From NCBI GenBank assembly GCA_016938395.1, contig JAFGUS010000094.1:1-64000 (forward strand): a DNA stretch of 64,000 nucleotides. Reading direction: 5' to 3'. Positions 23,758 through 32,275 of this stretch are shown piece by piece. Origin of the DNA: Coriobacteriia bacterium. GTDB taxonomy: Bacteria; Actinomycetota; Coriobacteriia; Anaerosomatales; Anaerosomataceae. Both the position numbers and the translations under genes were made by a program. Under the pieces are notes generated by a model. It worked only from the letters and a program-made list of their open reading frames with translations, was not told the DNA's origin and did not search any database. The first letter of the stretch is position 1, and each line of letters starts with the position of its first letter.

Positions 23758-24549
23758 GTGCGCATCATCGACACCCACGCACACGTCTTCCCCGACTCGA
23801 TCGCCCCGAAGGCGGTGGCGACGCTCGCCGCCGAAGGCGGGATCACACCGTGCTACGACGGCACGGTCTCGGGGCTCCTCTCCGCCATGAACCGCAGTGG
23901 TGTGAGCTGCTCGGTGATCGTGCCGGTGGCCACCAAGGCATCGCAGGTCCAGACCATCAACGACTGGGTCGCCACACTCGCCAGCGACCGTATCCTGCCG
24001 TTCGGCGCCATGCACCCGGACTTCCCCGACCCGGCGTCCGAAATCGCTCGCATGGCGACACTCGGCATCCGTGGCATCAAACTCCATTCGCAGCACCAGC
24101 ACTTCATGCCCGACGAGGAGCGCATGGCGCCCATCTACGACGCAGCCGAGCGCGAGGGTCTCATCGTGCTGTTCCACGCGGGCGGATACGTCGTGGATCG
24201 CGAGAGCGAGGCGGGACCCGCCGAGTTCGCGCGCATGCTCGACGCTCACCCGGGCCTAAGGTGCGTGCTGGCTCACATGGGCGGTTACCGTCGATGGGAC
24301 GAAGTGCGCGAGCTGCTGTGCGGGCGCGATGTGTACTTCGACACCGCGTACGTTCCCCGCAACCTTGGCGACGATGATTTCCTGGCGCTGGCGCGCGAAC
24401 ACGGCATCGGGCGCGTGCTCTTCGGCACCGACGGCCCATGGGCGGATGCCGCCGAAGAGATCGCGTACCTGGGCGGTATGGGATTCACGCCTGCCGAGCT
24501 CGACGCGATCCTGTCGGGGAATGCCGCCCGACTGTATGGACTCGAGTAG
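23758..24549 (+). CDS. Amidohydrolase-family (amidohydro_2) metal-dependent hydrolase, 263 aa
   Basis: TIM-barrel amidohydrolase: first-strand metal motif DTHAHVFPD (about residues 5-13), KLHSQHQHF (about 105-115), LFHAGGY (His near 143), VLAHMGG (His near 180) and the catalytic FGTDGPW (Asp near 225). It resembles the ACMSD/uronate-like amidohydrolase_2 branch, whose members hydrolyse or decarboxylate diverse substrates. GTG 23758 is the first codon of the first beta strand; AAGGAG lies about 8 bases upstream. It is monocistronic, with hairpins on both sides. Confidence 0.85.
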   Translation: MRIIDTHAHVFPDSIAPKAVATLAAEGGITPCYDGTVSGLLSAMNRSGVSCSVIVPVATKASQVQTINDWVATLASDRILPFGAMHPDFPDPASEIARMATLGIRGIKLHSQHQHFMPDEERMAPIYDAAEREGLIVLFHAGGYVVDRESEAGPAEFARMLDAHPGLRCVLAHMGGYRRWDEVRELLCGRDVYFDTAYVPRNLGDDDFLALAREHGIGRVLFGTDGPWADAAEEIAYLGGMGFTPAELDAILSGNAARLYGLE

Positions 24550-24550
24550 C

Positions 24551-24568
24551 GGTCGGAGCGGACCGACC
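24551..24568. terminator. Hairpin between convergent amidohydrolase and hydrolase genes
   Basis: GGTCGG, loop AGCGGA, CCGACC: a perfect 6-bp stem directly after the amidohydrolase stop and within the 36-bp gap to the convergent gene. Bidirectional use is inferred. Confidence 0.45.
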
Positions 24569-24585
24569 CGGGCGGCGGCGTCAGC

Positions 24586-25362
24586 TCACAGGGATGCGAG
24601 CAGCGCGTCGATCGCCTCGACCGTGCGCCGCAGTTGCTCTTCGGCTGGCATAGTCGCCACACCGTCACCGGGTTGCGGGCCGTAGTCGCCGAACTGGGCG
24701 TGGTCGCCTCCCTCGAGCGTGAGGTACTGCGTGTCGGCTGGCAGCCGTTCGACCGCGGCGTCCAAGCTCTCGCGGTTGATGACCCCGTCGGCGCTGCCGA
24801 CCACCGAGAGCACCGAGAGGCCACGCTCGCTCAAGTCAGCGGATTCGGCAGGATAGGCCGCGAGCAGAACGAGTGCGTGCACCCGGGCATTGTCCGAGCT
24901 GGCGTAGGCCGCGGCCATAGCGCCACCCAGGCTGTGTCCTCCGACAGCCCATCGCTCGACGCCCTCTGCTGCGTCGATCAACGCCGAGGCGCGCGCCGGG
25001 GCGAACACCGCCAGGTTGAGCGGCATCGAGGCGAGCGCCACCACGTGGCCCTCGGCAGCGATCGCACGGGCAAGCGGCGCGTACGAGCGGGGATCGACCC
25101 GCCCGCCGGGGTAGAGGACGAGGCCGGTCGGCGGTGTGGGTCCGGGAGGCGCGAACAGCCAGCCCCCATCCACCTCGGTGACGGTCACCCCCGTGTCGGT
25201 CACGAGTGCGTCCAGGGCCGCAGGCTCCGGTCCGAGCGGGTTGGAGGCCCAGACCACGAACCCGACGACGCCCGCCAGCATCACAACGGTGGTCGCGATG
25301 AACGCGGTGCGCAGACCGCCGCGTTCGAGCCGCTGAAGTCCTCGAGACAGGTTGGGCGCCAT
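24586..25362 (-). CDS. Membrane-anchored alpha/beta hydrolase, 258 aa
   Basis: An N-terminal membrane helix (about 19-38) is followed by an alpha/beta-hydrolase domain with nucleophile elbow GGHSLGGAMAAAYA (Ser near 141), a plausible acid in VVGSADGVIN and catalytic His in EGGDHAQFGDYG. The oxyanion region is LVLYPGGRVDPRSYAPLA. ATG 25362 is chosen because GGAAGG is well placed and the anchor begins soon after; the frame continues upstream without coding character. The catalytic domain should face outside the membrane. Substrate unknown. It diverges from the response-regulator gene. Confidence 0.8.
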   Translation of the reverse strand: MAPNLSRGLQRLERGGLRTAFIATTVVMLAGVVGFVVWASNPLGPEPAALDALVTDTGVTVTEVDGGWLFAPPGPTPPTGLVLYPGGRVDPRSYAPLARAIAAEGHVVALASMPLNLAVFAPARASALIDAAEGVERWAVGGHSLGGAMAAAYASSDNARVHALVLLAAYPAESADLSERGLSVLSVVGSADGVINRESLDAAVERLPADTQYLTLEGGDHAQFGDYGPQPGDGVATMPAEEQLRRTVEAIDALLASL

Positions 25363-25498
25363 GCGTACCGCCTTCCGGTGGTCGTGCTCCGCCACCACGA
25401 TGATGACGCACGCAGCCCCCGCTGCACAGACAAGGGCGCGTGTGCCGGCGCGCCACTCGGGTAGAATGAACCGGAGACACACGCGAGGAAGGGGCGGC

Positions 25499-25867
25499 AT
25501 GACACGGCGGATCCTACTCGTCGAGGACAACCCGCAGAACCGCTACCTCATGACGTTCCTCCTGGAGAGCCACGGCTACACGGTGGATGTTGCCGAGGAC
25601 GGAGCCGAAGCCCTCAGGATGCTTGCCGAGCGCGTGCCCGATCTCATCCTCATGGATATGCAGTTGCCGATCGTGGACGGCTACGAGGCCACGCGTCGCA
25701 TCAAGGCCGACGAGCGTACCCGCCAGGTCCCGCTCGTGGCGCTCACCGCGCACTCCATGAAGGGTGACCGTACCAAGGCGATCGACGCCGGCTGCGACGC
25801 GTACGTGACCAAGCCGGTCGTCGCCGACGAGATCATCGCGGTCATCGAGCGGCTCACCTCGGCCTAG
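25499..25867 (+). CDS. Single-domain response regulator (CheY/DivK-like), 122 aa
   Basis: Receiver domain only: acidic pocket LLVEDNPQNR, phosphoacceptor Asp in LILMDMQLPIVDG (near residue 54), Thr in LTAHSM and Lys in TKPV. The NPQNRYL stretch is typical of DivK-type or kinase-associated stand-alone receivers. ATG 25499 starts immediately after AAGGGGCGGC. There is no output domain and no kinase adjacent, so it probably works by protein-protein contact in a phosphorelay encoded elsewhere. A -10-like TAGAAT lies at about 25463. Confidence 0.88.
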   Translation: MTRRILLVEDNPQNRYLMTFLLESHGYTVDVAEDGAEALRMLAERVPDLILMDMQLPIVDGYEATRRIKADERTRQVPLVALTAHSMKGDRTKAIDAGCDAYVTKPVVADEIIAVIERLTSA

Positions 25868-25938
25868 CCTCGGCTGCCGGCGCGCACCCCCGTCCGCTCC
25901 ACTCGCGCCGAGGCGTCCGACACCTTATACTGGGAAAC

Positions 25939-26063
25939 CGCTCCCGGCGCTGAGGTCCGGGTCTCGGGCGGCGGTACGTCGTGAACCTGGTCAGGTCCGG
26001 AAGGAAGCAGCCATAAGCGGCCTCTGCCGGGTGCCCGGGGCTCGGTCCTGAGCGCCGGGGTGC
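25939..26063 (+). ncRNA. ffs: Signal recognition particle RNA (4.5S-type, small bacterial form)
   Basis: The invariant apical region GGTCAGGTCCGGAAGGAAGC (25988-26007) followed by AGCCATAAG is diagnostic for domain IV of SRP RNA, which binds Ffh. The flanks form the long helix: CCCGGCGCTGAGG near the 5' end pairs with CCTGAGCGCCGGGG near the 3' end. A -10 TATACT at 25926-25931 would start transcription at about 25938-25940, which agrees with the 5' end. Ends are approximate. It lies upstream of dnaX, a common position in Gram-positive bacteria. Confidence 0.93.
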
Positions 26064-26065
26064 GT

Positions 26066-26096
26066 GCGGCCCGGGCGCTCTGCAGGCGCCGGCCGC
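26066..26096 (+). terminator. Terminator-like hairpin after the SRP RNA gene
   Basis: GCGGCC-CG-GGCGC, loop TCTGCAG, GCGCC-GGCCGC: an 11-bp stem with a two-base bulge directly after the SRP RNA and before dnaX. There is no clear T-run. Confidence 0.5.
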
Positions 26097-26136
26097 GTGC
26101 CAACGACCGATGCGTCTCGCGAGGAGCACCCATTCG

Positions 26137-27972
26137 ATGGCCCACGTGTCCTGGTACCGCAAGTACCGTCCCCAGACGTTCGCGGACGTCGTCGGCCAGC
26201 CGCACATCGAGCGCACACTGAGCAATGCCGTGGCCGAGGGGAACGTGGCCCACGCATACCTCTTCACCGGCCCGCGCGGCACCGGCAAGACCACCACGGC
26301 GCGCATTCTCGCCAAGGCACTCAACTGCGAGCAGGGTCCCACCTCCACACCCGACGACACGTGCGAGCAGTGCCGCGCGATCGCCGAGGGCACCCACCCC
26401 GACGTCCACGAACTCGACGCGGCGTCGCGTCGCGGCATCGACGACGTGCGCGAGCAGATCATCGGCCGGGTGAACTTCGCGCCGTCCCGCGGGCGGTGGA
26501 AGGTGTACATCATCGACGAGGTCCACATGCTCACGCGCGAGGCCTTCAACGCGCTGCTCAAGACCTTCGAGGAACCGCCGGTGAACACCGTCTTCGTGCT
26601 CGCCACCACCGACCCGCACAAGGTGCCCGAGACGATCCACTCGCGGTGCCAGCGCTTCGACTTCCACCGCATCTCGGTAGAGGACATCGTGGGCAGGCTG
26701 CGCATGATCGCCGATGCCGAGGGTGTCACCGTGCCCGACGGCGCCCTCGCGCTCATCGCCAAGCACTCGCTCGGCGGGATGCGCGATGCGATCGGCACGC
26801 TCGAGCAGCTCTCGTCCTTCGGGGGCGGGACCGTGACGCTCGAGGACGTCGAAGGGCTGCTCGGTGAGGTGGACGCCGAACTGCTGTTCCAGGCCGCCGA
26901 GATCGTGATCGAGCGCGACGTCGCCGAGGCGTTCCGCTTCGTCGCCCGGCTCGCCGAAGCAGGCATCGATATGTCCGAGTTCGTGAAGGGCTTCGTGCGA
27001 CACGTGCGCGACCTGTTCGTGCTTGCGGCGGTGGGAGCGCGCGGGGCGGTGGACACCACATCCGAGGATCTGGGGCGCCTCGAGAGCCAGGCCACCCGGC
27101 TCGGTGTGGACCGTGCGGCGCGGCTGTTGGAGATCCTGGGCCGGCTTACCACCGAGCTGCGCCAGGCGCCCGATCAGCGGCTCGCCGTCGAGGTCGCGCT
27201 CACGCGCATGGCCCGGCCGCAGTCCGACCTGACGCTCGAGTCGCTTGCCGAGCGCATGGACGCGCTCGAGGCCGGAACACCGCTGCGTGACGTGCTCGCC
27301 CCCGTGACCCCGTCGGCGCCCCCGCCGACCGCACCCGAGCCGGCAGCGAAGGCGACCGCTGCTTCGGCCACGGCCGGACGTGCGGCCTCCCCCGCGGCGC
27401 CGGTCTCCGACGGACCGGGAGGGGACGCTGAGCCCGAAGCCGCAACCTCTGCAGCCGCTCCCGCGGCCACCGAGAAGCCATCCGCGACGGTGCTCGACGT
27501 GGCTACGGTCAAGCGCGCGTGGCCGTCGGTGCTCGCCGAACTCAAGAAGGTCAAGGCCTCGCGGTCCCAGCTCTTCAACGGCACCGAGGCCGAGGTCTCG
27601 GGCAAGACGCTCATCGTCGAGTTCCCCGCCGACCAGCGCTTCTCGATGCAGCTTGCCGGCGACAGCGAGACCCTCGCGCTGCTCAGGCGATGTGTCGCAA
27701 CCGTGATAGGCGTCGAGCCTCCGGTGGAGTTCCGTCTCGGCCGGGGCGGCTCGTCCGGTGGCGCTGCGCGCGAGGCCGTGGATGGCGCCGGCGAACCCCG
27801 GGAGAGCGAGGGGCGTGCCGAGCCGACGCCGCCCGTGGCACCGACCGTCGAGGCCGGAGAGCATGCGGCAGCGGATGCCAGCGCAGCCGGTGAGGCGGAG
27901 GCCGATCTGGAGGCCCGCGTCATCGCCGAACTCGGCGCGAGAGTCGTCGATGATGTCACACCCGATGCGTAG
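26137..27972 (+). CDS. dnaX: DNA polymerase III subunit gamma/tau, 611 aa
   Basis: Clamp-loader ATPase. Walker A GPRGTGKTT (about 46-54), zinc-binding cysteines near 64-83 (Cys-x(n)-CEQC), Walker B VYIIDEVHML, sensor 1 ATTDPHK and LGGMRDAIGTLEQL. Residues about 385-455 are a Pro/Ala-rich linker, then a tau-like C-terminal domain (VKRAWPSVLAELKKVKASRSQLF) and an acidic tail. ATG 26137 begins the conserved MxxxSWYRKYRPQTF block and GAGGAG lies upstream. No programmed-frameshift slippery run was noticed. It is followed by ybaB and recR, the usual replication/repair cluster. Confidence 0.96.
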   Translation: MAHVSWYRKYRPQTFADVVGQPHIERTLSNAVAEGNVAHAYLFTGPRGTGKTTTARILAKALNCEQGPTSTPDDTCEQCRAIAEGTHPDVHELDAASRRGIDDVREQIIGRVNFAPSRGRWKVYIIDEVHMLTREAFNALLKTFEEPPVNTVFVLATTDPHKVPETIHSRCQRFDFHRISVEDIVGRLRMIADAEGVTVPDGALALIAKHSLGGMRDAIGTLEQLSSFGGGTVTLEDVEGLLGEVDAELLFQAAEIVIERDVAEAFRFVARLAEAGIDMSEFVKGFVRHVRDLFVLAAVGARGAVDTTSEDLGRLESQATRLGVDRAARLLEILGRLTTELRQAPDQRLAVEVALTRMARPQSDLTLESLAERMDALEAGTPLRDVLAPVTPSAPPPTAPEPAAKATAASATAGRAASPAAPVSDGPGGDAEPEAATSAAAPAATEKPSATVLDVATVKRAWPSVLAELKKVKASRSQLFNGTEAEVSGKTLIVEFPADQRFSMQLAGDSETLALLRRCVATVIGVEPPVEFRLGRGGSSGGAAREAVDGAGEPRESEGRAEPTPPVAPTVEAGEHAAADASAAGEAEADLEARVIAELGARVVDDVTPDA

Positions 27973-27995
27973 ACTGTCGTGAGATCGGAGGTCGG

Positions 27996-28313
27996 ATGAA
28001 GCCCAACATGCAAGACATGATGAAGCAGGCGCAGCGAATGCAGACCGAGATGGCGCGCGTCACCGAGGAGCTCAAGGACGAGCGGGTAGAGGCGTCGGTT
28101 GGTGGTGGCGCGGTCAAAGTGGTGATGACCGGCGAGCTTATGGTGGACTCGGTGTCCATCGATCCTGCGGCCATCGATCCCGATGACGTGGCCATACTCG
28201 AAGACATGGTCGCAGCCGCCGTGAACGAGGCGGTCCGCCAGGCGCACGATCTCGCCAACCGCAAGATGTCGGCGGTCACGGGTGGTCTCGGGCTGCCGGG
28301 AGGCCTGTTCTAG
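27996..28313 (+). CDS. ybaB: YbaB/EbfC-family nucleoid-associated protein, 105 aa
   Basis: Standard-length member: N-terminal [18 protein letters not shown] helix, central beta strands ([26 protein letters not shown]) and C-terminal [24 protein letters not shown] 27996 is preceded by CGGAGG. It lies between dnaX and recR, its conserved location. The family binds DNA as a dimer and is thought to affect nucleoid structure or gene expression. Confidence 0.95.
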   Translation: MKPNMQDMMKQAQRMQTEMARVTEELKDERVEASVGGGAVKVVMTGELMVDSVSIDPAAIDPDDVAILEDMVAAAVNEAVRQAHDLANRKMSAVTGGLGLPGGLF

Positions 28314-28315
28314 TC

Positions 28316-28918
28316 ATGTCGTTTTACGCGGCGCCCATCGCACGTCTCATCGAGGAGCTCGAGCGGCTTCCCGGCATCGGCCCCAAGTCGGCGCAGCGGC
28401 TGGCGTACCACATCCTGCGGGCGGATACCGATTCGGCGGCCCGGCTCGCGGATGCGATCGTCGAGGTGAAGCGCGCCATCCGGTTCTGCGGCCGCTGCTT
28501 CAACTTCGCCGAGGATGACCTCTGCTCAATCTGTGCGGACCCGTCGCGTGACACCTCGGTGATCTGCATCGTCGAAGAGCCGCGCGATGTCGTGGCCGTC
28601 GAGCGGACCGGCGAGTTCCGTGGCACCTATCATGTGCTCCACGGCGCTATCTCACCCATCGACGGCATCGGCCCGGACGACCTGCGCGTTCGCGAGCTGC
28701 TCGATCGCGTCGGGCAGGGCAACCTCACCGAGCTCATCGTGGCGACCGACCCGGATATCGAAGGCGAGACGACGGCGCTTTACCTCGCGCGTCTGCTCAA
28801 GCCACTCGGCGTTCGCGTCACGCGCATCGCCTCCGGCCTTCCCGTCGGCGGCGACCTCGAATACGCGGACGAGGTGACGCTCGGCCGCGCACTCGAGGCT
28901 CGTAGAGACATGGACTGA
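28316..28918 (+). CDS. recR: Recombination mediator RecR, 200 aa
   Basis: N-terminal helix-hairpin-helix ([20 protein letters not shown]), four-cysteine zinc finger ([16 protein letters not shown], near 56-71) and Toprim domain ([37 protein letters not shown]). Works with RecF/RecO to load RecA at single-strand gaps. It starts 3 bases after ybaB stops. Confidence 0.97.
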   Translation: MSFYAAPIARLIEELERLPGIGPKSAQRLAYHILRADTDSAARLADAIVEVKRAIRFCGRCFNFAEDDLCSICADPSRDTSVICIVEEPRDVVAVERTGEFRGTYHVLHGAISPIDGIGPDDLRVRELLDRVGQGNLTELIVATDPDIEGETTALYLARLLKPLGVRVTRIASGLPVGGDLEYADEVTLGRALEARRDMD

Positions 28919-29095
28919 TTGGAAGATACTGCCTACCGTTCACCGAGAGTGCGCCGCCGCCCACCGTGGGCGTAGTATGGAGATGTGGGGGAGCCCACGT
29001 ATCCTGGCACAACTATCCCGCACTGAGCCCACCCACTTCACGTTCGCCGTTAGGACCCGGCGTGACAGCCGGTACGCCGAAGGAAGGGGATGTCC
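28919..29095 (+). other. Intergenic region with the promoter area of the 2-oxoacid oxidoreductase operon
   Basis: 177 bp without a gene. It holds -10-like TAGTAT (28973-28978) and TATCCT (about 28999), a small hairpin GTGGG-GGAG-CCCAC between them, and AAGGAAGGGG before the first gene. No riboswitch or RNA gene is recognised. Confidence 0.35.
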
Positions 29096-29671
29096 ATGCA
29101 GCAGCTGACGGAGATCCGTTGGCATGCGCGCGCAGGTCAAGGCGCCGTCACGGCCGCCAAGGTCGTCGCGGAGACCGCGCTTGCCGCAGATCAGTACCTC
29201 CAGGCGATGCCCGAGTATGGGCCCGAGCGCATGGGTGCGCCCATCAAGGCATTCACGCGCATCAGCGACGAGCCCATCGAGATCCACTGCAACATCGAGG
29301 AACCCGACATAGTCATCGTGCTCGATGACTCGCTGCTCGACATCGTCGACGTCGCCGAGGGCATCCACCGCGACGGTGTCGTCATCGTTAACACATGCAC
29401 GCCCCCCGCACAGGTCCGCACCGTCCTCGGTGTGGCCGACTCTGTCACGGTGGCGTGCGTGGACGCCTCGGGCATCGCGCTCGACACCATCAAGCGCGAC
29501 ATCCCCAACACGCCGATGGTGGGCGCGCTCATCAAGGTCGCGGGCGTCATCGACATGGACACGTTCAAGGGGCTGCTCGCCAAGAACCTGTCCAAGAAGT
29601 ACGGGCAGGAGATGATCGACGCCAACTGGGCGTCGGTCGACCGTGCGTACGAGGAGGTGACCGTGGCATGA
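29096..29671 (+). CDS. porG: 2-oxoacid:ferredoxin oxidoreductase, gamma subunit, 191 aa
   Basis: Gamma-family fold with N-terminal EIRWHARAGQGAVTAAKVVAE and GPERMGAPIKAFTRIS, typical of pyruvate/2-ketoisovalerate synthase gamma subunits. ATG 29096 is chosen since AGGAAGG is 8 bases upstream; ATG 29090 would be too close. Its stop overlaps the delta gene (ATGA). First of four genes in order gamma, delta, alpha, beta, the arrangement of four-subunit pyruvate or ketoisovalerate:ferredoxin oxidoreductases, which convert 2-oxoacid plus CoA to acyl-CoA, CO2 and reduced ferredoxin. Pyruvate is the likely, but not proven, substrate. Confidence 0.9.
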   Translation: MQQLTEIRWHARAGQGAVTAAKVVAETALAADQYLQAMPEYGPERMGAPIKAFTRISDEPIEIHCNIEEPDIVIVLDDSLLDIVDVAEGIHRDGVVIVNTCTPPAQVRTVLGVADSVTVACVDASGIALDTIKRDIPNTPMVGALIKVAGVIDMDTFKGLLAKNLSKKYGQEMIDANWASVDRAYEEVTVA

Positions 29672-29988
29672 AGTGGGACATCTCCGAGATCGGATCGTGG
29701 ACTTACCGGGAGTTCCCGCCAGCCGCTGTGATTCCCGAAGCGGGCAATAGCAACGACTACGTGACCGGCGGATGGCGCAGCGAGCGCCCCTGGCGCGACG
29801 ACGAGAAGTGCACGCAGTGCCTGCTCTGCTGGATCGTGTGTCCGGATACGTCGATCGTGGTCGCCGACGAGAAGGTCACGGATTTCGACCTCGATCACTG
29901 CAAGGGCTGCGGCATCTGTGCGCAGGTCTGCCCGGTCGACGCGATCGAGATGGTTCCTGAAGGCTGCGACCTGCCGGGGGTGAAGTAG
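29668..29988 (+). CDS. porD: 2-oxoacid:ferredoxin oxidoreductase, delta (ferredoxin) subunit, 106 aa
   Basis: Two 4Fe-4S motifs: CTQCLLCWIVCP (about residues 49-60) and CKGCGICAQVCP (about 79-90). The first 45 residues are the usual N-terminal extension (GSWTYREFPPA, GGWRSERPW) that docks on the complex. ATG 29668 overlaps the gamma stop, and the alpha gene begins directly after its own stop with no gap. It passes electrons from the catalytic subunits to ferredoxin. Confidence 0.93.
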   Translation: MKWDISEIGSWTYREFPPAAVIPEAGNSNDYVTGGWRSERPWRDDEKCTQCLLCWIVCPDTSIVVADEKVTDFDLDHCKGCGICAQVCPVDAIEMVPEGCDLPGVK

Positions 29989-31185
29989 ATGCCCGAGCGC
30001 AAGACACTCGCCGCCACCGGCAACTCGGTCGTCGCCGAGGCGATGCGCCAGTGCAAGCCGGACGTGGTGGCCGCGTATCCCATCACGCCGCAGACGACGA
30101 TCGTCGAGGAGTTCGCCGCTTTCGTCGCCAAGGGCAAGACGCACTGCGAGTACGTGACCGTCGAAAGTGAGCACTCGGCCATGAGCGCCTGCATCGGCGC
30201 ATCGGCTGCCGGCGCGCGCGTCATGACCGCGACTGCCTCGCAGGGCCTCGCGCTCATGTGGGAGGAGCTCTACATCGCGAGCGGCATGCGGCTCCCCATC
30301 GTCATGGCCAACGCCAACCGTGCGCTCTCGGCGCCCATCAACATCCACTGCGACCACAGCGACATCATGGGCGCGCGCGATGCGGGCTGGATCACGCTCT
30401 TCGCTGAGACAGCGCAGGAGGCGTACGACAACACGATCATGGCCGTCCGCATCGCCGAGCACCCCGACGTGCTGCTGCCGGTGATGAGCTGTCTCGACGG
30501 CTTCATCACGACACACTCGATCGATCGCATCTCGGTGATGGACGACGCGTCGGTGGCGGGTTTCGTCGGCGAGTACGAGCCGAAGAACGCGCTGCTCGAC
30601 ACCGAGAACCCCGTCTCGCACGGTAACTTCGCCGGCCTCGGCGGGCCGTACTTCGAGTTCAAGAAGCAGCAGCGCGAGGCGATCGAGAACTCGCGTGCGG
30701 TCGTGAAGGCGGTCGGTGCCGAGTACTCCGCGCTGTCCGGCCGGCCATTCGACGTCATCGAGACGTGGGGGATGGAGGACGCCGAGGTCGCGGTCGTGGT
30801 TATCGGGTCCACAGCGGGTAACGCTCGTTCTGTGGCGCGTCACCTGCGGGCCGACGGTCACAAGGTGGGCATCGTCAAGGTGCGTATGTGGCGCCCGTTC
30901 CCGTACGCGGAGTTGGCCGCCGCGCTCAAGGGTCTCAAGGCGGTCGCCGTTCTGGATCGCGCCGAGTCCTTCGGCGCCGAGGGAGGACCGCTCTTCCTGG
31001 AGGTGCGAAGTGCGCTCTACGACCTGGAGCGTCGCATTCCGGTGATCGACTACATCTACGGCCTCGGTGGCGCTGACGTCAGACTCGAACTCATCGAGCG
31101 CGTGTACACCGATCTACTGGACATCGCCGGCGGCGCGCCGGCGCCCGCCGGGCTCGTCTACCTCGGCGCGCGAGAGGAGGCGTGA
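29989..31185 (+). CDS. porA: 2-oxoacid:ferredoxin oxidoreductase, alpha subunit, 398 aa
   Basis: Pyrimidine-binding type thiamin domain at the N-terminus (AAYPITPQTTIVEEFA, YVTVESEHSAMSACIGASAAGARVMTATASQGLALMWEEL) followed by the transketolase-C-like domain II (KVGIVKVRMWRPFP, AVLDRAESFGAEGGPLF). The Thr in YPITPQT and Glu in ESEHSA are the family's cofactor-contacting residues. Length and order are normal. The start codon follows the delta stop without any gap. Confidence 0.95.
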   Translation: MPERKTLAATGNSVVAEAMRQCKPDVVAAYPITPQTTIVEEFAAFVAKGKTHCEYVTVESEHSAMSACIGASAAGARVMTATASQGLALMWEELYIASGMRLPIVMANANRALSAPINIHCDHSDIMGARDAGWITLFAETAQEAYDNTIMAVRIAEHPDVLLPVMSCLDGFITTHSIDRISVMDDASVAGFVGEYEPKNALLDTENPVSHGNFAGLGGPYFEFKKQQREAIENSRAVVKAVGAEYSALSGRPFDVIETWGMEDAEVAVVVIGSTAGNARSVARHLRADGHKVGIVKVRMWRPFPYAELAAALKGLKAVAVLDRAESFGAEGGPLFLEVRSALYDLERRIPVIDYIYGLGGADVRLELIERVYTDLLDIAGGAPAPAGLVYLGAREEA

Positions 31186-31186
31186 T

Positions 31187-32119
31187 ATGGCGAACCTCAA
31201 GGAACTGACCCATCGCGAGGACCGTCTGGCCGGCGGGCACCGTCTGTGTGCCGGCTGCGGCGCCTCGATCGCCGTCCGCCAGGTGCTCCTCGGCGCTGGT
31301 GAGGATCCGGTCGTCGTGGGCTGTGCGACAGGCTGTCTCGAGGTGTCCACGACGATCTACCCGTACACGTCGTGGAAGACGCCGTTCATCCATAACGCTT
31401 TTGAGAACTCGTCGGCCACCATCTCCGGCGTCGAGGCCGCGTTCAACGGCCTGAAGCGCGCCGGCAAGATCGATCCCGACAAGAAGGTCCGCTTCGTGGC
31501 GTTCGGCGGCGACGGCGGTACGTATGATATCGGGCTCCAGGCGCTCTCCGGCGCGATGGAGCGCGGCCACGACATGGTGTACGTGTGCTACGACAACGGC
31601 GCGTACATGAACACCGGCATCCAGCGCTCGTCGGCCACGCCGAAGGGCGCCTGGGCGACCACCGCGGAGGTGGGCGTGGCCCAGGCGGGTAAGAAGCAGC
31701 GCCGGAAGGACCTGACCGCGATCATCGCCGCACACAACGTGCCCTATGTCGCACAGGCATCCGTGTCGCACTGGAAGGATCTCACGTCCAAGGCCGAGAA
31801 GGCGTTCAACACGCCGGGCGCCGCGTTCATCAACGTGTTCGCGCCGTGCCCGCGTGGGTGGCGCACGCCCTCGAGCGCGACGATCGAGATCGCCAAGCTC
31901 GCGGTACAGACCGGCTACTGGCCGCTCTACGAGGTCGAGAACGGCGTATGGCGCCAGACCGTGAAGGTGCACAACCGCAAGCCCGTGGAGGAGTTCCTCA
32001 AGCCGCAGGGCCGGTTCAAGCACCTCTTCGCGCCCGAGAACGCCGCGCTTCTGGCCGAGATCCAGGAGGATACGGATCGCGCCTGGGAGCAGTTCCTGGC
32101 ACGGTGCTCGCAGGAATAG
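31187..32119 (+). CDS. porB: 2-oxoacid:ferredoxin oxidoreductase, beta subunit, 310 aa
   Basis: Thiamin-diphosphate/4Fe-4S subunit: LCAGCGASIAVRQ (Cys22, Cys25), VGCATGCLEVSTTIYPYTSW, the TPP-Mg motif GDGGTYDIGLQALSGAMERGHD with YDNGAYMNTGIQRS, and the fourth cluster Cys in CPRGW. ATG 31187 has GAGGAGG upstream and is one base after the alpha stop. It closes the operon, followed by a strong hairpin. Confidence 0.95.
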   Translation: MANLKELTHREDRLAGGHRLCAGCGASIAVRQVLLGAGEDPVVVGCATGCLEVSTTIYPYTSWKTPFIHNAFENSSATISGVEAAFNGLKRAGKIDPDKKVRFVAFGGDGGTYDIGLQALSGAMERGHDMVYVCYDNGAYMNTGIQRSSATPKGAWATTAEVGVAQAGKKQRRKDLTAIIAAHNVPYVAQASVSHWKDLTSKAEKAFNTPGAAFINVFAPCPRGWRTPSSATIEIAKLAVQTGYWPLYEVENGVWRQTVKVHNRKPVEEFLKPQGRFKHLFAPENAALLAEIQEDTDRAWEQFLARCSQE

Positions 32120-32148
32120 AGGACCGCGAGGTCCCCGAAGCCCATGTA

Positions 32149-32177
32149 CGGGCCCCGGCGCGTCGCGCCGGGGCCCG
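32149..32177 (+). terminator. Strong terminator hairpin after the 2-oxoacid oxidoreductase operon
   Basis: CGGGCCCCGGCGC and its exact complement form a 13-bp GC stem around a three-base loop GTC, 30 bp after the beta subunit stop. It is followed by GTTGCT, so the T-run is weak. Confidence 0.75.
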
Positions 32178-32275
32178 TGTTGCTAGTACAATGGACCCGG
32201 CGACCCGTTCATGTCCTACGAAAGGTCTCAGATGTCGGAGTGCCGTCTGGGCATGGCAGCGAGGGCACATCAGGC

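Noticed and set aside
26137..27972. Programmed frameshift in dnaX
   Set aside because: No A-rich slippery heptamer was seen near the junction of the ATPase and tau domains; the whole 611-codon frame is open.
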